Position numbers and translations under genes: made by a program. From assembly GCA_035532835.1 (NCBI GenBank), contig DATKQG010000023.1, positions 81,689-145,688 on the forward strand: DNA of 64,000 nucleotides, written 5' to 3'. A model generated the notes under the pieces. The model was not told the origin of the DNA, did no database searches, and saw nothing but the letters and a program-made list of their open reading frames with translations. This stretch comes from Candidatus Dormiibacterota bacterium (GTDB lineage: Bacteria; Vulcanimicrobiota; Vulcanimicrobiia; Vulcanimicrobiales; Vulcanimicrobiaceae). Positions 54,988 to 63,100 of this stretch are shown piece after piece (position 1 is the first letter of the stretch; each line of letters starts with the position of its first letter).

Positions 54988-55063
54988 CTCTTTTCAACTC
55001 CAACGGAAAAGTCTGTAAGCTATCGGTAGTCTACCCAACCAAGCCTAGAGGGTAAACCTCGAA

Positions 55064-56146
55064 CTAGCGCGCGCTCGCCGCGGTAGGGCCGACGCGACTA
55101 CCCGGATCGAGCACGGTGCCCGGCGCGATCGTTATATGATGACCGATCACACTTCCGGCGCCCACGGTTGCATCGGCACCGATTTGCGAGCCTGAGGCAA
55201 CGATCGATTCGTCGATATGCGCGCCATCGCCCACTACCACGCCGTCCCACAGCACCGATTCACGCACGACCGCGCCCGCGCCGATGCGGCAACCACGGCC
55301 TAGAACCACATTTGGCCCGATTTTGGCCGAGGGATCGACGACGACGTCCTCGTCGACGTGGACCGGCTGGGTGACGCCCGGGTGCCCTGCCAGCAAAGCT
55401 GCGCCCGCCCCGCTGATGCCGGGCTCGATCGCCAGCGGCATGGACCCGTCCATGATATCGCGGTGCGCGGCAAGGTACTGCTCGGGGCGCCCGAGATCGA
55501 TCCAGTAATCGTCGGTAGTATAGGCAAACAAGCCCTTGCCGGCGGCGATGATCTGCGGGAAGGTCTCGCGCTCGATCGAGACCGGCCGCCCGGCGGGGAT
55601 AAAATCGAGGATGCCCGGCTCCAGCAGGTAGGTGCCGGCGTTAATTTCATCGGTCGGCGCGGTGCCGGGGGCCGGCTTCTCGACGAAGGCCGAGATCTGC
55701 CCGTTCTCATCGTGGACTACGCAGCCGAAGGACGAGGGGTCCTCGACGCGGATGAGGTGGAGCGCGCCGAAGCCGCCCTTCTCCTTATGAAAGGCCATCA
55801 TCGCGCGCAGATCGAGGCTGGTGAGGACGTCGCCGTTGAGCACCACGAACGGCCCGGTGATGTACTCCTCCACGTTCTTGATGGCGCCGGCCGTGCCCAG
55901 CGGCGTCGCCTCGATGACGTAGGTAATCTTCATCCCGAGCTGCGAGCCGTCGCCGAAATAGTCGATGATCGCCTGCGGCATGTAGCCCGCCGGCAGAATC
56001 ACCTCGTGGATGCCCGCCTCGGAGAGCCGCTCCATCGTGCGCGCCAAGAACGGCACACCCATAATCGGCACCATCGGTTTGGGCGTCCCGAACGTCAGCG
56101 GACGCAACCGCGTCCCCTCCCCACCAACCAAAACGATGGCCTGCAC
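55064..56146 (-). CDS. Mannose-1-phosphate guanylyltransferase-like nucleotidyltransferase
   Basis: 360 residues from GTG 56146, with GGAGG nine bases upstream; the earlier ATG at 56182 is not needed. It begins VQAIVLVGGEGTRLRPLTFGTPKPMVP, here quoted by parts: the LVGGEGTRLRPL loop and TPKPMVP. GTAGAIKNVEEY and EKPAPGTAPTDEINAGTYL follow, then a hexapeptide beta-helix (about 255-350). Its closest function is GDP-mannose or a related sugar-nucleotide synthesis. A second such enzyme, at 44860-45888, may serve a different sugar. Confidence 0.87.
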   Translation of the reverse strand: MQAIVLVGGEGTRLRPLTFGTPKPMVPIMGVPFLARTMERLSEAGIHEVILPAGYMPQAIIDYFGDGSQLGMKITYVIEATPLGTAGAIKNVEEYITGPFVVLNGDVLTSLDLRAMMAFHKEKGGFGALHLIRVEDPSSFGCVVHDENGQISAFVEKPAPGTAPTDEINAGTYLLEPGILDFIPAGRPVSIERETFPQIIAAGKGLFAYTTDDYWIDLGRPEQYLAAHRDIMDGSMPLAIEPGISGAGAALLAGHPGVTQPVHVDEDVVVDPSAKIGPNVVLGRGCRIGAGAVVRESVLWDGVVVGDGAHIDESIVASGSQIGADATVGAGSVIGHHITIAPGTVLDPGSRVGPTAASAR

Positions 56147-56279
56147 CCTGGAAAACCTCCTACAAGACGTGTGAACCGCCAAGCAAACTCCATTCGCCCC
56201 TCGAGTACTTTCCTCCGCGAGCGAAGCCTAAACGCAGCGCCGCACGAGGAATTGCGAAGAGCATCGCTCATATAGCGGC

Positions 56280-56840
56280 ATGCCCGTCGGCAAATGCATA
56301 AAGGCCACGATCGCCGTGATAGGGATGCTGCTCGGCCTCGCGCCGATCGCAGCGCCAGCCTCGTGCGTGCAGGGCGCGCCCCCGGCGTATCGGGACATCA
56401 CCTACATCAGCGTCGAGCAATCTTCACTAGTCGACAAAATGCACCCGAAGTATTCGTTTACCGGCACGCTCTACCCGACGGGGCCGAAGGGGGTACACGC
56501 GGATGCGTGGCTGACGGCGAAGCACGGCACAAGGCTTCGGGGCTACTTCGTTGCCGCGGACCAGCTCGGGACCTTTCAGCGGTTACTCGGCATCTTGCGT
56601 CGCGATCGGTTCTTCGAACTGCGCCTTACCCCGATCCCGCCAGTGTACCTGGACGGCCCCGAGGATGGCATCATCGTCAGCTGGTGTGGCGTAACCACGA
56701 CGCTCGGCACGGCTTCATACGCAGGCGAGGTGAGCCTTAGTGACGTTGCCGCGCAGCGGTTCTTCCACCTGGAGGACGACCTGCGACACGCGATCTTCGC
56801 CGAACGCTGGATCACGCCAACGCCTCAGCCGGTTCGCTGA
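56280..56840 (+). CDS. Secreted protein of unknown function
   Basis: 186 residues with a signal peptide (CIKATIAVIGMLLGLAPIAAPAS). The mature part has two Cys (one at the signal end and one in SWCGVTTTLG), and beta-rich segments such as DITYISVEQSSLVDK. The end is Arg/Pro-rich. I recognise no family. It is divergent from the pyrophosphorylase and 81 bases upstream of the tRNA genes. Confidence 0.65.
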   Translation: MPVGKCIKATIAVIGMLLGLAPIAAPASCVQGAPPAYRDITYISVEQSSLVDKMHPKYSFTGTLYPTGPKGVHADAWLTAKHGTRLRGYFVAADQLGTFQRLLGILRRDRFFELRLTPIPPVYLDGPEDGIIVSWCGVTTTLGTASYAGEVSLSDVAAQRFFHLEDDLRHAIFAERWITPTPQPVR

Positions 56841-56876
56841 ACCGCCTGGGGAGCTATTCGCGCTCGCCCAAGGTGG

Positions 56877-56906
56877 TTGCCAGGACGAAAGCCCTTCATG
56901 TAGTAT
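56877..56906 (+). promoter_or_regulatory. Promoter candidate for the tRNA pair
   Basis: TTGCCA (56877-56882) and TAGTAT (56901-56906) are separated by 18 bases, 15 bases upstream of tRNA-Gln, a fair match to sigma-70-type boxes. Confidence 0.5.
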
Positions 56907-56921
56907 TACGGTCGCTGCCAT

Positions 56922-56992
56922 TCCCGGTTCGTCTAATGGTAGGACGCAAGCCTCTGAAGTTTGTTATCGTGGTTCGAGTCCATGACCGGGAG
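56922..56992 (+). tRNA. tRNA-Gln (anticodon CTG)
   Basis: A complete cloverleaf: acceptor TCCCGGT/ACCGGGA is perfect (56922-56928 with 56985-56991), a D-stem of 4 pairs, anticodon stem CAAGC/GTTTG around loop CTCTGAA (anticodon CTG at 56954-56956), and T-loop TTCGAGT. The discriminator is G at 56992. CCA is not encoded. It lies 7 bases before tRNA-Glu. Confidence 0.93.
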
Positions 56993-56999
56993 CATAAAT

Positions 57000-57075
57000 G
57001 GCCCTATCGTCTAGAGGCCTAGGACGCCGCCCTCTCACGGCGGTAACACCGGTTCGAATCCGGTTGGGGCTACCA
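57000..57075 (+). tRNA. tRNA-Glu (anticodon CTC), integration site of the 6-kb element
   Basis: Acceptor GGCCCTA/TGGGGCT (57000-57006 with 57065-57071, two G-T pairs), D-stem GTCT/GGAC, anticodon loop CTCTCAC (anticodon CTC at 57034-57036), T-loop TTCGAAT, discriminator A and encoded CCA at 57073-57075. Its 3' part from 57053 is the left copy of the att core, so the gene was rebuilt intact by the insertion. Confidence 0.95.
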
Positions 57076-58408
57076 ACGAAAGCCTGTAACCACGGGCTTT
57101 TTTCGTTGTCGCCGCGGCTTTGTGGCACCGTTGTGGCACCGAGCATCTATTTTTGGCGTCCGGTGCCGTCGCTAACCCGAAACCGACCGCCTCTCCCAAC
57201 ACGTCTTCGATGCGATCCGCAGCCGACTTCTGCAAGGACTCCACGGCATGCAGGTATGTGTTTGCCGTTACGCCGATGGCCGAATGCCCAAGCGAGGCTG
57301 AAATGGTCTTTAGATCGACCCCCGCTTGCAGCGCGATCGTCGCGAACGAGTGCCGCAGGTCGTGGAGCCTAATCTTCGGGAGCTTCGAGAGCCGGATGAA
57401 TTGAGCGAACGACCATGAGAGTGAGTCTGGATTCCACAGAGTGCCGTCCTTGCGGTCGAAGACGTACGCGTTTCCATCCTTCCCGAGACCCAACAGAGCA
57501 CGTCGCTCGTTCTGTTCAAAGCGCTGCCTCCGCAGCGCATCCACGACGAAAGAGGCGAGGGATATGGTGCGAGCGCTACGGGCGGTCTTCGGCGACTTCT
57601 CGCGCCGCTGCCCATCCACCATTTCAACGCTGCGCCGGACGGTAAGCTTAGCACCTTGCAGGTCAATATCGGACCAGCGAAGCCCCATTAGCTCGCCGCG
57701 ACGAAGGCCCGTGCCAACCAGTACGGCGATGGGCAACTGTAGCTCGGTGCCGGTAGCGGCCGAGAGCAAGGCGCGCACGCCATCGGCGCCGACCGTACAC
57801 ATTTCTTTGGTCACGACTTTAATCTTACTCAGCGAAGCGCAAGGGTTGCGCGTGAGAAGTTGCATCTGAATCGCCCATAAGCAAGCTGATTTGAGCGTGT
57901 CCGCTATATGCTTAACGGTACGCATCGACAAAGCGCGCTCGGCGCTTATGATTCGCTTGATTCGAGTCTCTTTGATCCACTTAGCACGCGCAGCCTCAAT
58001 GTGCGAGGTCCGCAAAGCCGCGATACGGATACTGCCGAGCGCGGGAAGGATATGATTTCTCACATATCCCTTATAACTCCCGAACGTGCGCGTGCCAACG
58101 CGCTGCTCAACCGACTCAAGCCATCCTCCCGTACGCCCGTGGCGCTCGTCTGAAGGATTGCATTTATCTGAACACTCGTGCTGGGGGTCTACAACGCCCA
58201 CGAGAAGTTCCTTCACGGTCATGCGTGTCGCATCGAAGCCACCGTTTTCGGCGTCCCGCAACATATCGCGCAGACGACGTTGGGCGTCCGCCTTTGTTCC
58301 CCGAATCGTTTCCCGCCGCTGACGCCGGGAGCCGCTCGGCGCACGATCAAGTTCCACGCGAAGATACCATGTACCGTCAACGCGGCCACGGATAATATGA
58401 CCCTTCAT
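57035..58408 (-). CDS. int: Tyrosine integrase of the element
   Basis: 457 residues. The catalytic set is complete: Arg236 (GTGLRRGEL), Lys in the KSPKT hairpin near 273, His349 and Arg352 (LHDLRHSF), His375 (LGHSAIGVT) and Tyr385 (ANTYLH). An N-terminal arm-binding part and a core-binding helical part precede it, with an insertion containing Cys/His near 79-90. The last 14 codons (VAPTGFEPVLPP ending) run through attL into tRNA-Glu on the opposite strand, so the C-terminus would change on excision. The ATG overlaps the upstream gene's stop (ATGA). Confidence 0.95.
   Translation of the reverse strand: MKGHIIRGRVDGTWYLRVELDRAPSGSRRQRRETIRGTKADAQRRLRDMLRDAENGGFDATRMTVKELLVGVVDPQHECSDKCNPSDERHGRTGGWLESVEQRVGTRTFGSYKGYVRNHILPALGSIRIAALRTSHIEAARAKWIKETRIKRIISAERALSMRTVKHIADTLKSACLWAIQMQLLTRNPCASLSKIKVVTKEMCTVGADGVRALLSAATGTELQLPIAVLVGTGLRRGELMGLRWSDIDLQGAKLTVRRSVEMVDGQRREKSPKTARSARTISLASFVVDALRRQRFEQNERRALLGLGKDGNAYVFDRKDGTLWNPDSLSWSFAQFIRLSKLPKIRLHDLRHSFATIALQAGVDLKTISASLGHSAIGVTANTYLHAVESLQKSAADRIEDVLGEAVGFGLATAPDAKNRCSVPQRCHKAAATTKKARGYRLSLVAPTGFEPVLPP
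57053..57076. repeat. attL core of the integrated element
   Basis: The 24-base sequence from TTCGAATC to TACCAA is identical at 63101-63124. It covers the T-loop, acceptor strand and CCA end of tRNA-Glu, a usual target of tyrosine integrases. Confidence 0.93.
57080..57103 (+). terminator. Terminator supplied by the element after tRNA-Glu
   Basis: AAGCCTGT/ACGGGCTT (8 bp, one G-T pair) with a 4-base loop, followed by TTTT. It lies just inside attL and replaces the original tRNA terminator, which is now at 63131-63155. Confidence 0.75.
57122..57141. repeat. Integrase arm-type site candidates, left
   Basis: Two direct copies of GTGGCACCG at 57122-57130 and 57133-57141 (11-base period), inside the 3' end of the integrase gene and near attL. 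The same unit occurs near attR at 62964-62995. The spacing of about one DNA turn is typical of integrase arm sites. Confidence 0.6.
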
Positions 58409-59223
58409 ATTGTTCCCTTCTTGCGATTATCTGACGACACTCTTGTAAGAGTTGGTTCCCGCGGCGCAATAGCGTTAGCCCAAGCCTGGACCTCGCGCAC
58501 CACGCTTTCATCGATAGCACGCAGGCGCGTTTCGAGCGATCCACTGCGACTTGAGGACGCGTGATCGAGTAGCATCCATGCCACGTACAACAGTCTTGAG
58601 GCGGGCAGGTCATGCGGCGGTGTGCATCGCGTAGGAATGGTGCGTCCCGATCCCCAGCACTCTTCTGCGGCTCTGTGCAGCCGCCTGAGATGGGGCACGT
58701 CGGACTTCCGTTCGCTCGGCGCTGCCGTCGCTTTGAATGCCCATAGACTTCGGTCGCCGACGTTGTTTCGCTCATAGTCGGACCCTGTGAATATCGCTCG
58801 CGCTTGCGCGACGACGCGCGACTGACCACCCATGCGACAGTTTAGGACATGCAGCATGGCAATCGCGTGTTGCTTGTAACCGGACCGCCCGAGCCCAATG
58901 AGCCAATCGAACCCTAGCGAGTCAAGAACGCGACGAATTGTTTCCGGCTCGGGCGCTCGATTTTCGTTGATCCAACGTCGGATCATTCGAACCCAATTCG
59001 CTTCGCTTTCGCCTCCGCGATCTCGCTTCGCAATCTGATGCGCAAGAGCGGTAACTTTTACGACGCCGCGATAATCGAACAATTCCAAAGCAGCGGTATC
59101 AAAGTCGTTGAGCGTTAGAGGCTGGAGAGTTGGACTCGTTCGCAACACGTGTTCAACCAAGAACGGCAGCCATCGCGCGTTCACATATCGACTAAAATCC
59201 GGGGTCATTCGAGGCATTGCCAC
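58405..59223 (-). CDS. Element protein of unknown function, possibly regulatory
   Basis: 272 residues from GTG (ATG 59217 is possible). No close family is recognised. The central part, with ANWVRMIRRWINENRAPEPE and TIRRVLDSLGFDWLIGLG, resembles the helical DNA-binding part of phage-type regulators. The C-terminal third is Arg/Ser-rich. It overlaps the integrase by 4 bases and is divergent from the excisionase-like gene across 84 bases, the usual place of a lysogeny-type control gene. Confidence 0.55.
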   Translation of the reverse strand: MAMPRMTPDFSRYVNARWLPFLVEHVLRTSPTLQPLTLNDFDTAALELFDYRGVVKVTALAHQIAKRDRGGESEANWVRMIRRWINENRAPEPETIRRVLDSLGFDWLIGLGRSGYKQHAIAMLHVLNCRMGGQSRVVAQARAIFTGSDYERNNVGDRSLWAFKATAAPSERKSDVPHLRRLHRAAEECWGSGRTIPTRCTPPHDLPASRLLYVAWMLLDHASSSRSGSLETRLRAIDESVVREVQAWANAIAPREPTLTRVSSDNRKKGTI

Positions 59224-59307
59224 TATTTCTACTTACTGTCCTAGAACCCCTTGTTACGCTAGGGGTGTTCTTGGCGCGCCCGGTGCGCTCCAGCAAGAAA
59301 GGAACAA

Positions 59308-59529
59308 ATGTCGATTGGTAATGAGCGAGCGACGGTTACGGTCAACGAGGCTGCGAGGATTCTCGGTATCGGCAGGGCAGCGGCTTACGAAGGTGTGCGT
59401 GCTGGCCGAATCCCCTCGATCCGCATCTCACCTCGGCGCATCGTCGTGCCGCGGGCGGCGCTTGATCGTCTCCTCGGTATGAACGCGCCCGCGGGGACAA
59501 CGCACGCAGAAGCGATTCTGCCATCGTGA
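59308..59529 (+). CDS. Excisionase-like HTH protein
   Basis: 73 residues; ATG with AAAGGA five bases upstream. It is a single MerR/HTH_17 domain: TVTVNEAARILGIGRAAAYEG, then GRIPSIRISPRRIVVPRAALDRLL. This is the standard form of excisionases and small plasmid regulators. It overlaps the next gene (GTGA), so it starts the right-hand operon. Confidence 0.85.
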   Translation: MSIGNERATVTVNEAARILGIGRAAAYEGVRAGRIPSIRISPRRIVVPRAALDRLLGMNAPAGTTHAEAILPS

Positions 59530-59831
59530 CGGCGATCCAAACAGGGCGCGATGTCGAACTTCTCGCGCTTGAAGACCCGGACGAATACGAGAAACGGCTG
59601 CGCTCATACAAGCTGCTCGTCGCAATCGGAGACGATCCGCTCGATGCCGCTGACGCTTGCCGACGCGCGGATGCGGGCGACGAGCCCGATTCGCTCGATC
59701 TCGCCGAGCGGGATTTCGCAGCCACATTTATGCGCGCGCTTCGCGATGTCGCCGCCGAACGTCGTCGCCGTGATGCCGCCGCCGCAGGTCTGCTTGCGCG
59801 CTCTCGTATTCACGGGCGGGCTGTCCAATGA
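59526..59831 (+). CDS. Small acidic element protein, unknown function
   Basis: 101 residues from GTG, overlapping the excisionase stop and, by 4 bases, the ATPase start. It is helical and charged, starting MTAIQTGRDVELLALEDPD and ending in an Arg-rich helix. No family is recognised; it may assist the ATPase or regulate replication. Confidence 0.65.
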   Translation: MTAIQTGRDVELLALEDPDEYEKRLRSYKLLVAIGDDPLDAADACRRADAGDEPDSLDLAERDFAATFMRALRDVAAERRRRDAAAAGLLARSRIHGRAVQ

Positions 59832-61105
59832 GCACGGCGAGCCGAATCATTGCGAATCTCGAACAGATTGCAGCGCAAAACCATTCGCAATCTTCCGAAA
59901 TAGATCGTGCCGATAATCTTGTCTCTATGGGCGAGTTACTGCGTTCGCAAGCTATCGAACCCAAGTGGCTCGTCGAAGGCCTCTTGCCTGACGGCGGTAC
60001 GTCGCTATTTGTTGCGAAGCCGAAGGTCGGCAAAAGCACGATGCTTCAGAACCTCGCATTCGCTGTAGCGCGCGGCGAGCCGTTTCTTGGACGCGCTACG
60101 ACGCAAGGCGTGGTCGTTTACCTCGCGATCGAGGATAAACCATCGGAGCTCGCGCGAGCATTTCGCGCAATGGGCGCAGGCGAAGGCGACCCCGTTCACT
60201 TTCATTGCGCGCGGACCCCAGACGACGCGGGAGCGTGGCTCCAGCGCGTCGTCGAGCAGTATGCCCCAGCTTTGATCGTTGTCGATACATTCCAACGGTT
60301 CGCAAAGCTGCGCGACCTGAACGATTATGCCCTCGTCACCAACGCCTTCGGGGCCCTCTGCGACCTGGCCCGCTCTTGCGGCGCGCACCTCGCCGCGAGC
60401 CACCACGGGAAGAAGGCCGGCGGCGACGACGGAGATGCAGTCTTAGGTTCGACCGCTTTGTTCGGCGCGGTCGATACGTTAGTCGAACTACGTCGGCATG
60501 ATCGCGAGCGCACGGTCTTCAGTTTTCAGCGGTACGGAATTGACCTGGAGAAGACGCTGCTCACGCTTGATCTCGAAACCCGCTTGCTCTCGACCGACGG
60601 GACAGCGGCAGATGCTGACAAACACCGCGCCGCCGCAGCGGTTCTCGACATGCTGCAGAACGCTGACTGCCCCCTGGCCCGCGACGTAATACTCAACGCC
60701 GTAGAGGGTCGCCGAGCTACCACTGTCAAGGTACTCGCGGAGCTGGTCGAGGGCGGGGAAGCCATCCGCGACGGTAGCGGCAGGAAGGGCGATCCCTACC
60801 TGTTCACTCTCGCCGTCGAAAGCGAAAATGCCGTTCCCGCGTTTACCGGCGAGAACGGCGGCACCGAAAAGAATCGGGAACGGAATAAATCCAATAGCGA
60901 CGGTGCTTTCAGCCTCGTTTCGGATTCCGTCCCGCCGTTCCCACATATATACCCGGAACGGAAAAACGGAATCGGCCAGGGCAATGAACCGAGAGAAAAC
61001 AGGGCGCTCGGGTTGCCTTTCGACGCCGCCGCCAAGTCCGAACCTGGGACGCTTCGGGCCCTCGATAGCGGCGGTGAATCCGAGGAGGCTCTATGGACAC
61101 GGTAG
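59828..61105 (+). CDS. RepA-like hexameric helicase/ATPase
   Basis: 425 residues. A RecA-fold core (about 40-250) has Walker A AKPKVGKSTML, Walker B ALIVVDTFQRF, and an AASHHGKK segment. This is the layout of RepA/DnaB-type helicases and AAA_25 proteins of plasmids and satellites, which open the origin. The C-terminal third is a winged-helix-like region (about 270-320) and a low-complexity tail. It is coupled to the upstream gene by ATGA. Confidence 0.87.
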   Translation: MSTASRIIANLEQIAAQNHSQSSEIDRADNLVSMGELLRSQAIEPKWLVEGLLPDGGTSLFVAKPKVGKSTMLQNLAFAVARGEPFLGRATTQGVVVYLAIEDKPSELARAFRAMGAGEGDPVHFHCARTPDDAGAWLQRVVEQYAPALIVVDTFQRFAKLRDLNDYALVTNAFGALCDLARSCGAHLAASHHGKKAGGDDGDAVLGSTALFGAVDTLVELRRHDRERTVFSFQRYGIDLEKTLLTLDLETRLLSTDGTAADADKHRAAAAVLDMLQNADCPLARDVILNAVEGRRATTVKVLAELVEGGEAIRDGSGRKGDPYLFTLAVESENAVPAFTGENGGTEKNRERNKSNSDGAFSLVSDSVPPFPHIYPERKNGIGQGNEPRENRALGLPFDAAAKSEPGTLRALDSGGESEEALWTR

Positions 61106-61179
61106 CCCTCCACGCCCCTCACCCCGGCGACGGTCGTGGGCTTGGTATGGCTTTCGGGCGGCACCATCCGCCGACGTGA
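61093..61179 (+). CDS. Possible 28-residue leader peptide
   Basis: GAGGAGG stands four bases before an ATG at 61093, giving a 28-codon frame (MDTVALHAPHPGDGRGLG, then a short His-rich end) that overlaps the next ORF in another frame. The strong binding site is better than that of the following GTG. It may be translated alone or aid initiation; the product has no known match. Confidence 0.35.
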   Translation: MDTVALHAPHPGDGRGLGMAFGRHHPPT

Positions 61180-61456
61180 CGAGCGCATCGAAGCAGCCTT
61201 TCCCGTAGGGTCGCCCGCGCCGGAGTACGCCGAAAGCATGCGGATCGCATGGGAGGCGACTGCGCTACTCAAGCGCGACCTTCTCTCGTTCCTGGACCTT
61301 CCCGCTGATCGGCAGCGCGCTATCGCGGAGAGCGCGCTCTTACGCGAGGGCCTCTTCTTACCGATGCCGCCACCGTGTCCATTCTTTATCGGGCACGCGG
61401 CCGACGAGCACTGCCGTCGGTGCGGCGCATCGAACGCCGAACATTGCCAGCGATGA
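61136..61456 (+). CDS. Small protein with zinc-ribbon-like end
   Basis: 106 residues from GTG; ATG 61238 is an alternative that would drop the first 34 residues. The N-terminal part is helical (ATALLKRDLLSFLDLP). The end holds CPFFIGHAADEHCRRC and a final HC, a likely zinc site. No family is recognised. It follows the ATPase and overlaps the 28-codon frame. Confidence 0.55.
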   Translation: MGLVWLSGGTIRRRDERIEAAFPVGSPAPEYAESMRIAWEATALLKRDLLSFLDLPADRQRAIAESALLREGLFLPMPPPCPFFIGHAADEHCRRCGASNAEHCQR

Positions 61457-61514
61457 GGCCGGTCGCGGAGGCCGACGGGCCTCATCGCTGTAAGACAGTG
61501 CGGGAGGGTTTCGA

Positions 61515-61994
61515 GTGCTCGCAATACCGAAGAACCCAGGCCGACGCGCGGCGCCCTTTAAGAATATCGCCGTTGCCCTGCTAATCGCGGCTGTCGTCGC
61601 GTATCCTGTGGCATCGTCGGCTGCCCGCGCACACGGCACAGTGGGATACATGCTAGAGAACGACTGTTCGCAGGGGCGTGCCGCCTTTGGTGACGAGAGA
61701 GCTGCGACTGACGCCTTTAACATGGGGGACTTTAGGCGCGCGCGGCGCCAATTCAAAAAGGCATCGGACTTGTGGTACGGCTGCAGCAAGGAAACGTCGG
61801 ATCAGTACGCCCATGACCAATATCTCTTAGCCCATGACCAAGACCTAGCAAACGCATCCGACAATAACAGCGATCCGTGGATTGCTCTTGCGTGCGCGCA
61901 ATTGAACGAACTCGCCTACGCAACTCAGTTCAGCCTCGTTCGCAAAGAGGCGCTAAAGACGAAAAACATCTGGTGCCAAGCACTCGGGCAGTAG
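61515..61994 (+). CDS. Secreted or membrane-anchored helical protein
   Basis: 159 residues from GTG with GGGAGG seven bases upstream. An N-terminal hydrophobic stretch (NIAVALLIAAVVAYPVASSA) serves as signal or anchor. The rest is helical with four Cys and resembles one or two TPR-like units (AFNMGDFRRARRQFKKASDLW). A short internal repeat is visible (YAHDQYLLAHDQDL). Unknown function; likely exported cargo of the element. Confidence 0.65.
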   Translation: MLAIPKNPGRRAAPFKNIAVALLIAAVVAYPVASSAARAHGTVGYMLENDCSQGRAAFGDERAATDAFNMGDFRRARRQFKKASDLWYGCSKETSDQYAHDQYLLAHDQDLANASDNNSDPWIALACAQLNELAYATQFSLVRKEALKTKNIWCQALGQ

Positions 61995-62357
61995 CGGCTC
62001 GCGCGCGAGATACGGGGCAGGCATGCCACGGGTAGACTCATTTTACGGCTGCTGAATTCGCTCATTTCGCGCCTGCTGAATCGCCCCTCTCGTCGGATGC
62101 TTTTACGCCAGACATAGGCTGCTGAAACGGCTAGACCAGCAGCCGGGAACAGCGCCTGAGAACAGCAGGCGCAAGTCGCCGTAAACAGCAGCCGTGTGCC
62201 GCAGATGCCGGGGCGATTTTTCGCGGATTTTTTGGCCCGGGGTCAGGGCCGTTCTTAGTCGCGCGGGTTCGCAATTATCGCGGGGGGAACGGGTTGCACG
62301 CACGGTCTGGGTCAAGTACAAAGGCCTCCGGCGGCAAACCTCACGTTTGTTACAGGC
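61995..62357. other. Gene-free stretch holding the iteron-like array
   Basis: A 363-base region with no convincing gene. Its notable content is the repeat array at 62047-62193. The rest is G/T-rich and holds a weak 108-codon plus-strand frame that I reject. Confidence 0.6.
62047..62193. repeat. Inverted iteron-like array, candidate replication origin
   Basis: Six copies of a G(G/C)CTGCTG core. Three are direct (62047-62056, 62071-62080, 62117-62126), each followed by AA. Three are inverted (62136-62144, 62161-62170, 62184-62193). The array is thus a large dyad centred near 62131. TTTTACG also recurs beside the first copy and at 62101. Such clusters bind plasmid replication initiators; here the RepA-like ATPase or the unknown regulator could be the partner. 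Confidence 0.55.
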
Positions 62358-62582
62358 TTACCGCCATGTAGACGAGGAGGCCATGGAGACGAGGAGGGCT
62401 ATCGCCATGAAGACAAGCGGCACGAGGGCGACGATCCCGACGACCAGGCACGCGGCACTCGCGAGATCAGTCGGGGGCCAGAACGCGGATGTGCCGACAG
62501 CGAACCTCGCGATGACGTAGGTCAGCCAGCCCGTCGCCACCACCGCGCACGCCGCGACGTAGATCCGTCTCAGCGCGGTCAT
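62358..62582 (-). CDS. Small two-helix membrane protein
   Basis: 74 residues from the ATG at 62582, overlapping the stop of the next small gene (ATGA). Two hydrophobic helices: AACAVVATGWLTYVIARFAV and AACLVVGIVALVPLVFMAIA. A short Ser-rich end follows. No family; it could be an immunity, holin-like or sensor component of the element. Confidence 0.55.
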   Translation of the reverse strand: MTALRRIYVAACAVVATGWLTYVIARFAVGTSAFWPPTDLASAACLVVGIVALVPLVFMAIALLVSMASSSTWR

Positions 62583-62746
62583 CTTAGGCCGTTCGCCATG
62601 AGGCCGATCAGCGCCAGGAACCACATCCCGATGAGTATGCCGCCGCCCTTGATGTTCTCGACGGTCGCTTTGCCAACGCGGTAGACCATGAACGCCGCGA
62701 TGGCCATGAAGGCGAAAGTGAACAGCGTTCCGACGAGCCGGTGCAT
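62579..62746 (-). CDS. Very small membrane protein
   Basis: 55 residues: MHRLVGTLFTFAFMAIAAFM, a VYRVGKATVEN linker, and a second helix GGGILIGMWFLALIGLMANG. It overlaps the following gene by 4 bases, and the pair forms a minus-strand mini-operon. The two helices and coupling argue for a real gene. Confidence 0.5.
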   Translation of the reverse strand: MHRLVGTLFTFAFMAIAAFMVYRVGKATVENIKGGGILIGMWFLALIGLMANGLR

Positions 62747-63100
62747 GATTCTCAGTATGCGCCATCCGCAATTGTTTTCGCAAGTCGCCTTTGATCGTTC
62801 ACGGCGCTTCGCTTCGCTCTTGCTTGGATGGAACCAGCGGTCAACACGGGAGCGCCGTCTTGGCCTGTTCCCTTGGCGCTGGTGACGCGCATCGATCGTG
62901 GTTGAACCTGTGGCGCCATGCGATGCTTAACGCGGGTGCTAGCGGCCTCCGCTCGTCGTCGGCGTGGCACCGTTGTGGCACGAACTCGGTGCCACGGGTC
63001 GAGATTGGACGACCTGCGCCGAAACCAGGACGAGCCGCAAACCTTACAGGACAAGGCTTTCCGCTACTAGCCGTTACTCGTCGTCATCGCCAGACTCAGA
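62747..63100. other. Gene-free stretch before attR
   Basis: Carries the right-hand integrase arm-type sites (62964-62995) and nothing else I can support. Confidence 0.5.
62964..62995. repeat. Integrase arm-type site candidates, right
   Basis: GTGGCACCG at 62964-62972, GTGGCACGA at 62975-62983, and an inverted CGGTGCCAC at 62987-62995. The first 18 bases equal those at 57122-57139, so the same protein very likely binds both ends of the element. Confidence 0.65.

Noticed and set aside
62194..62520. 108-codon plus-strand frame in the element
   Set aside because: Overlaps the more convincing small membrane genes on the other strand; no ribosome-binding site and no motif.
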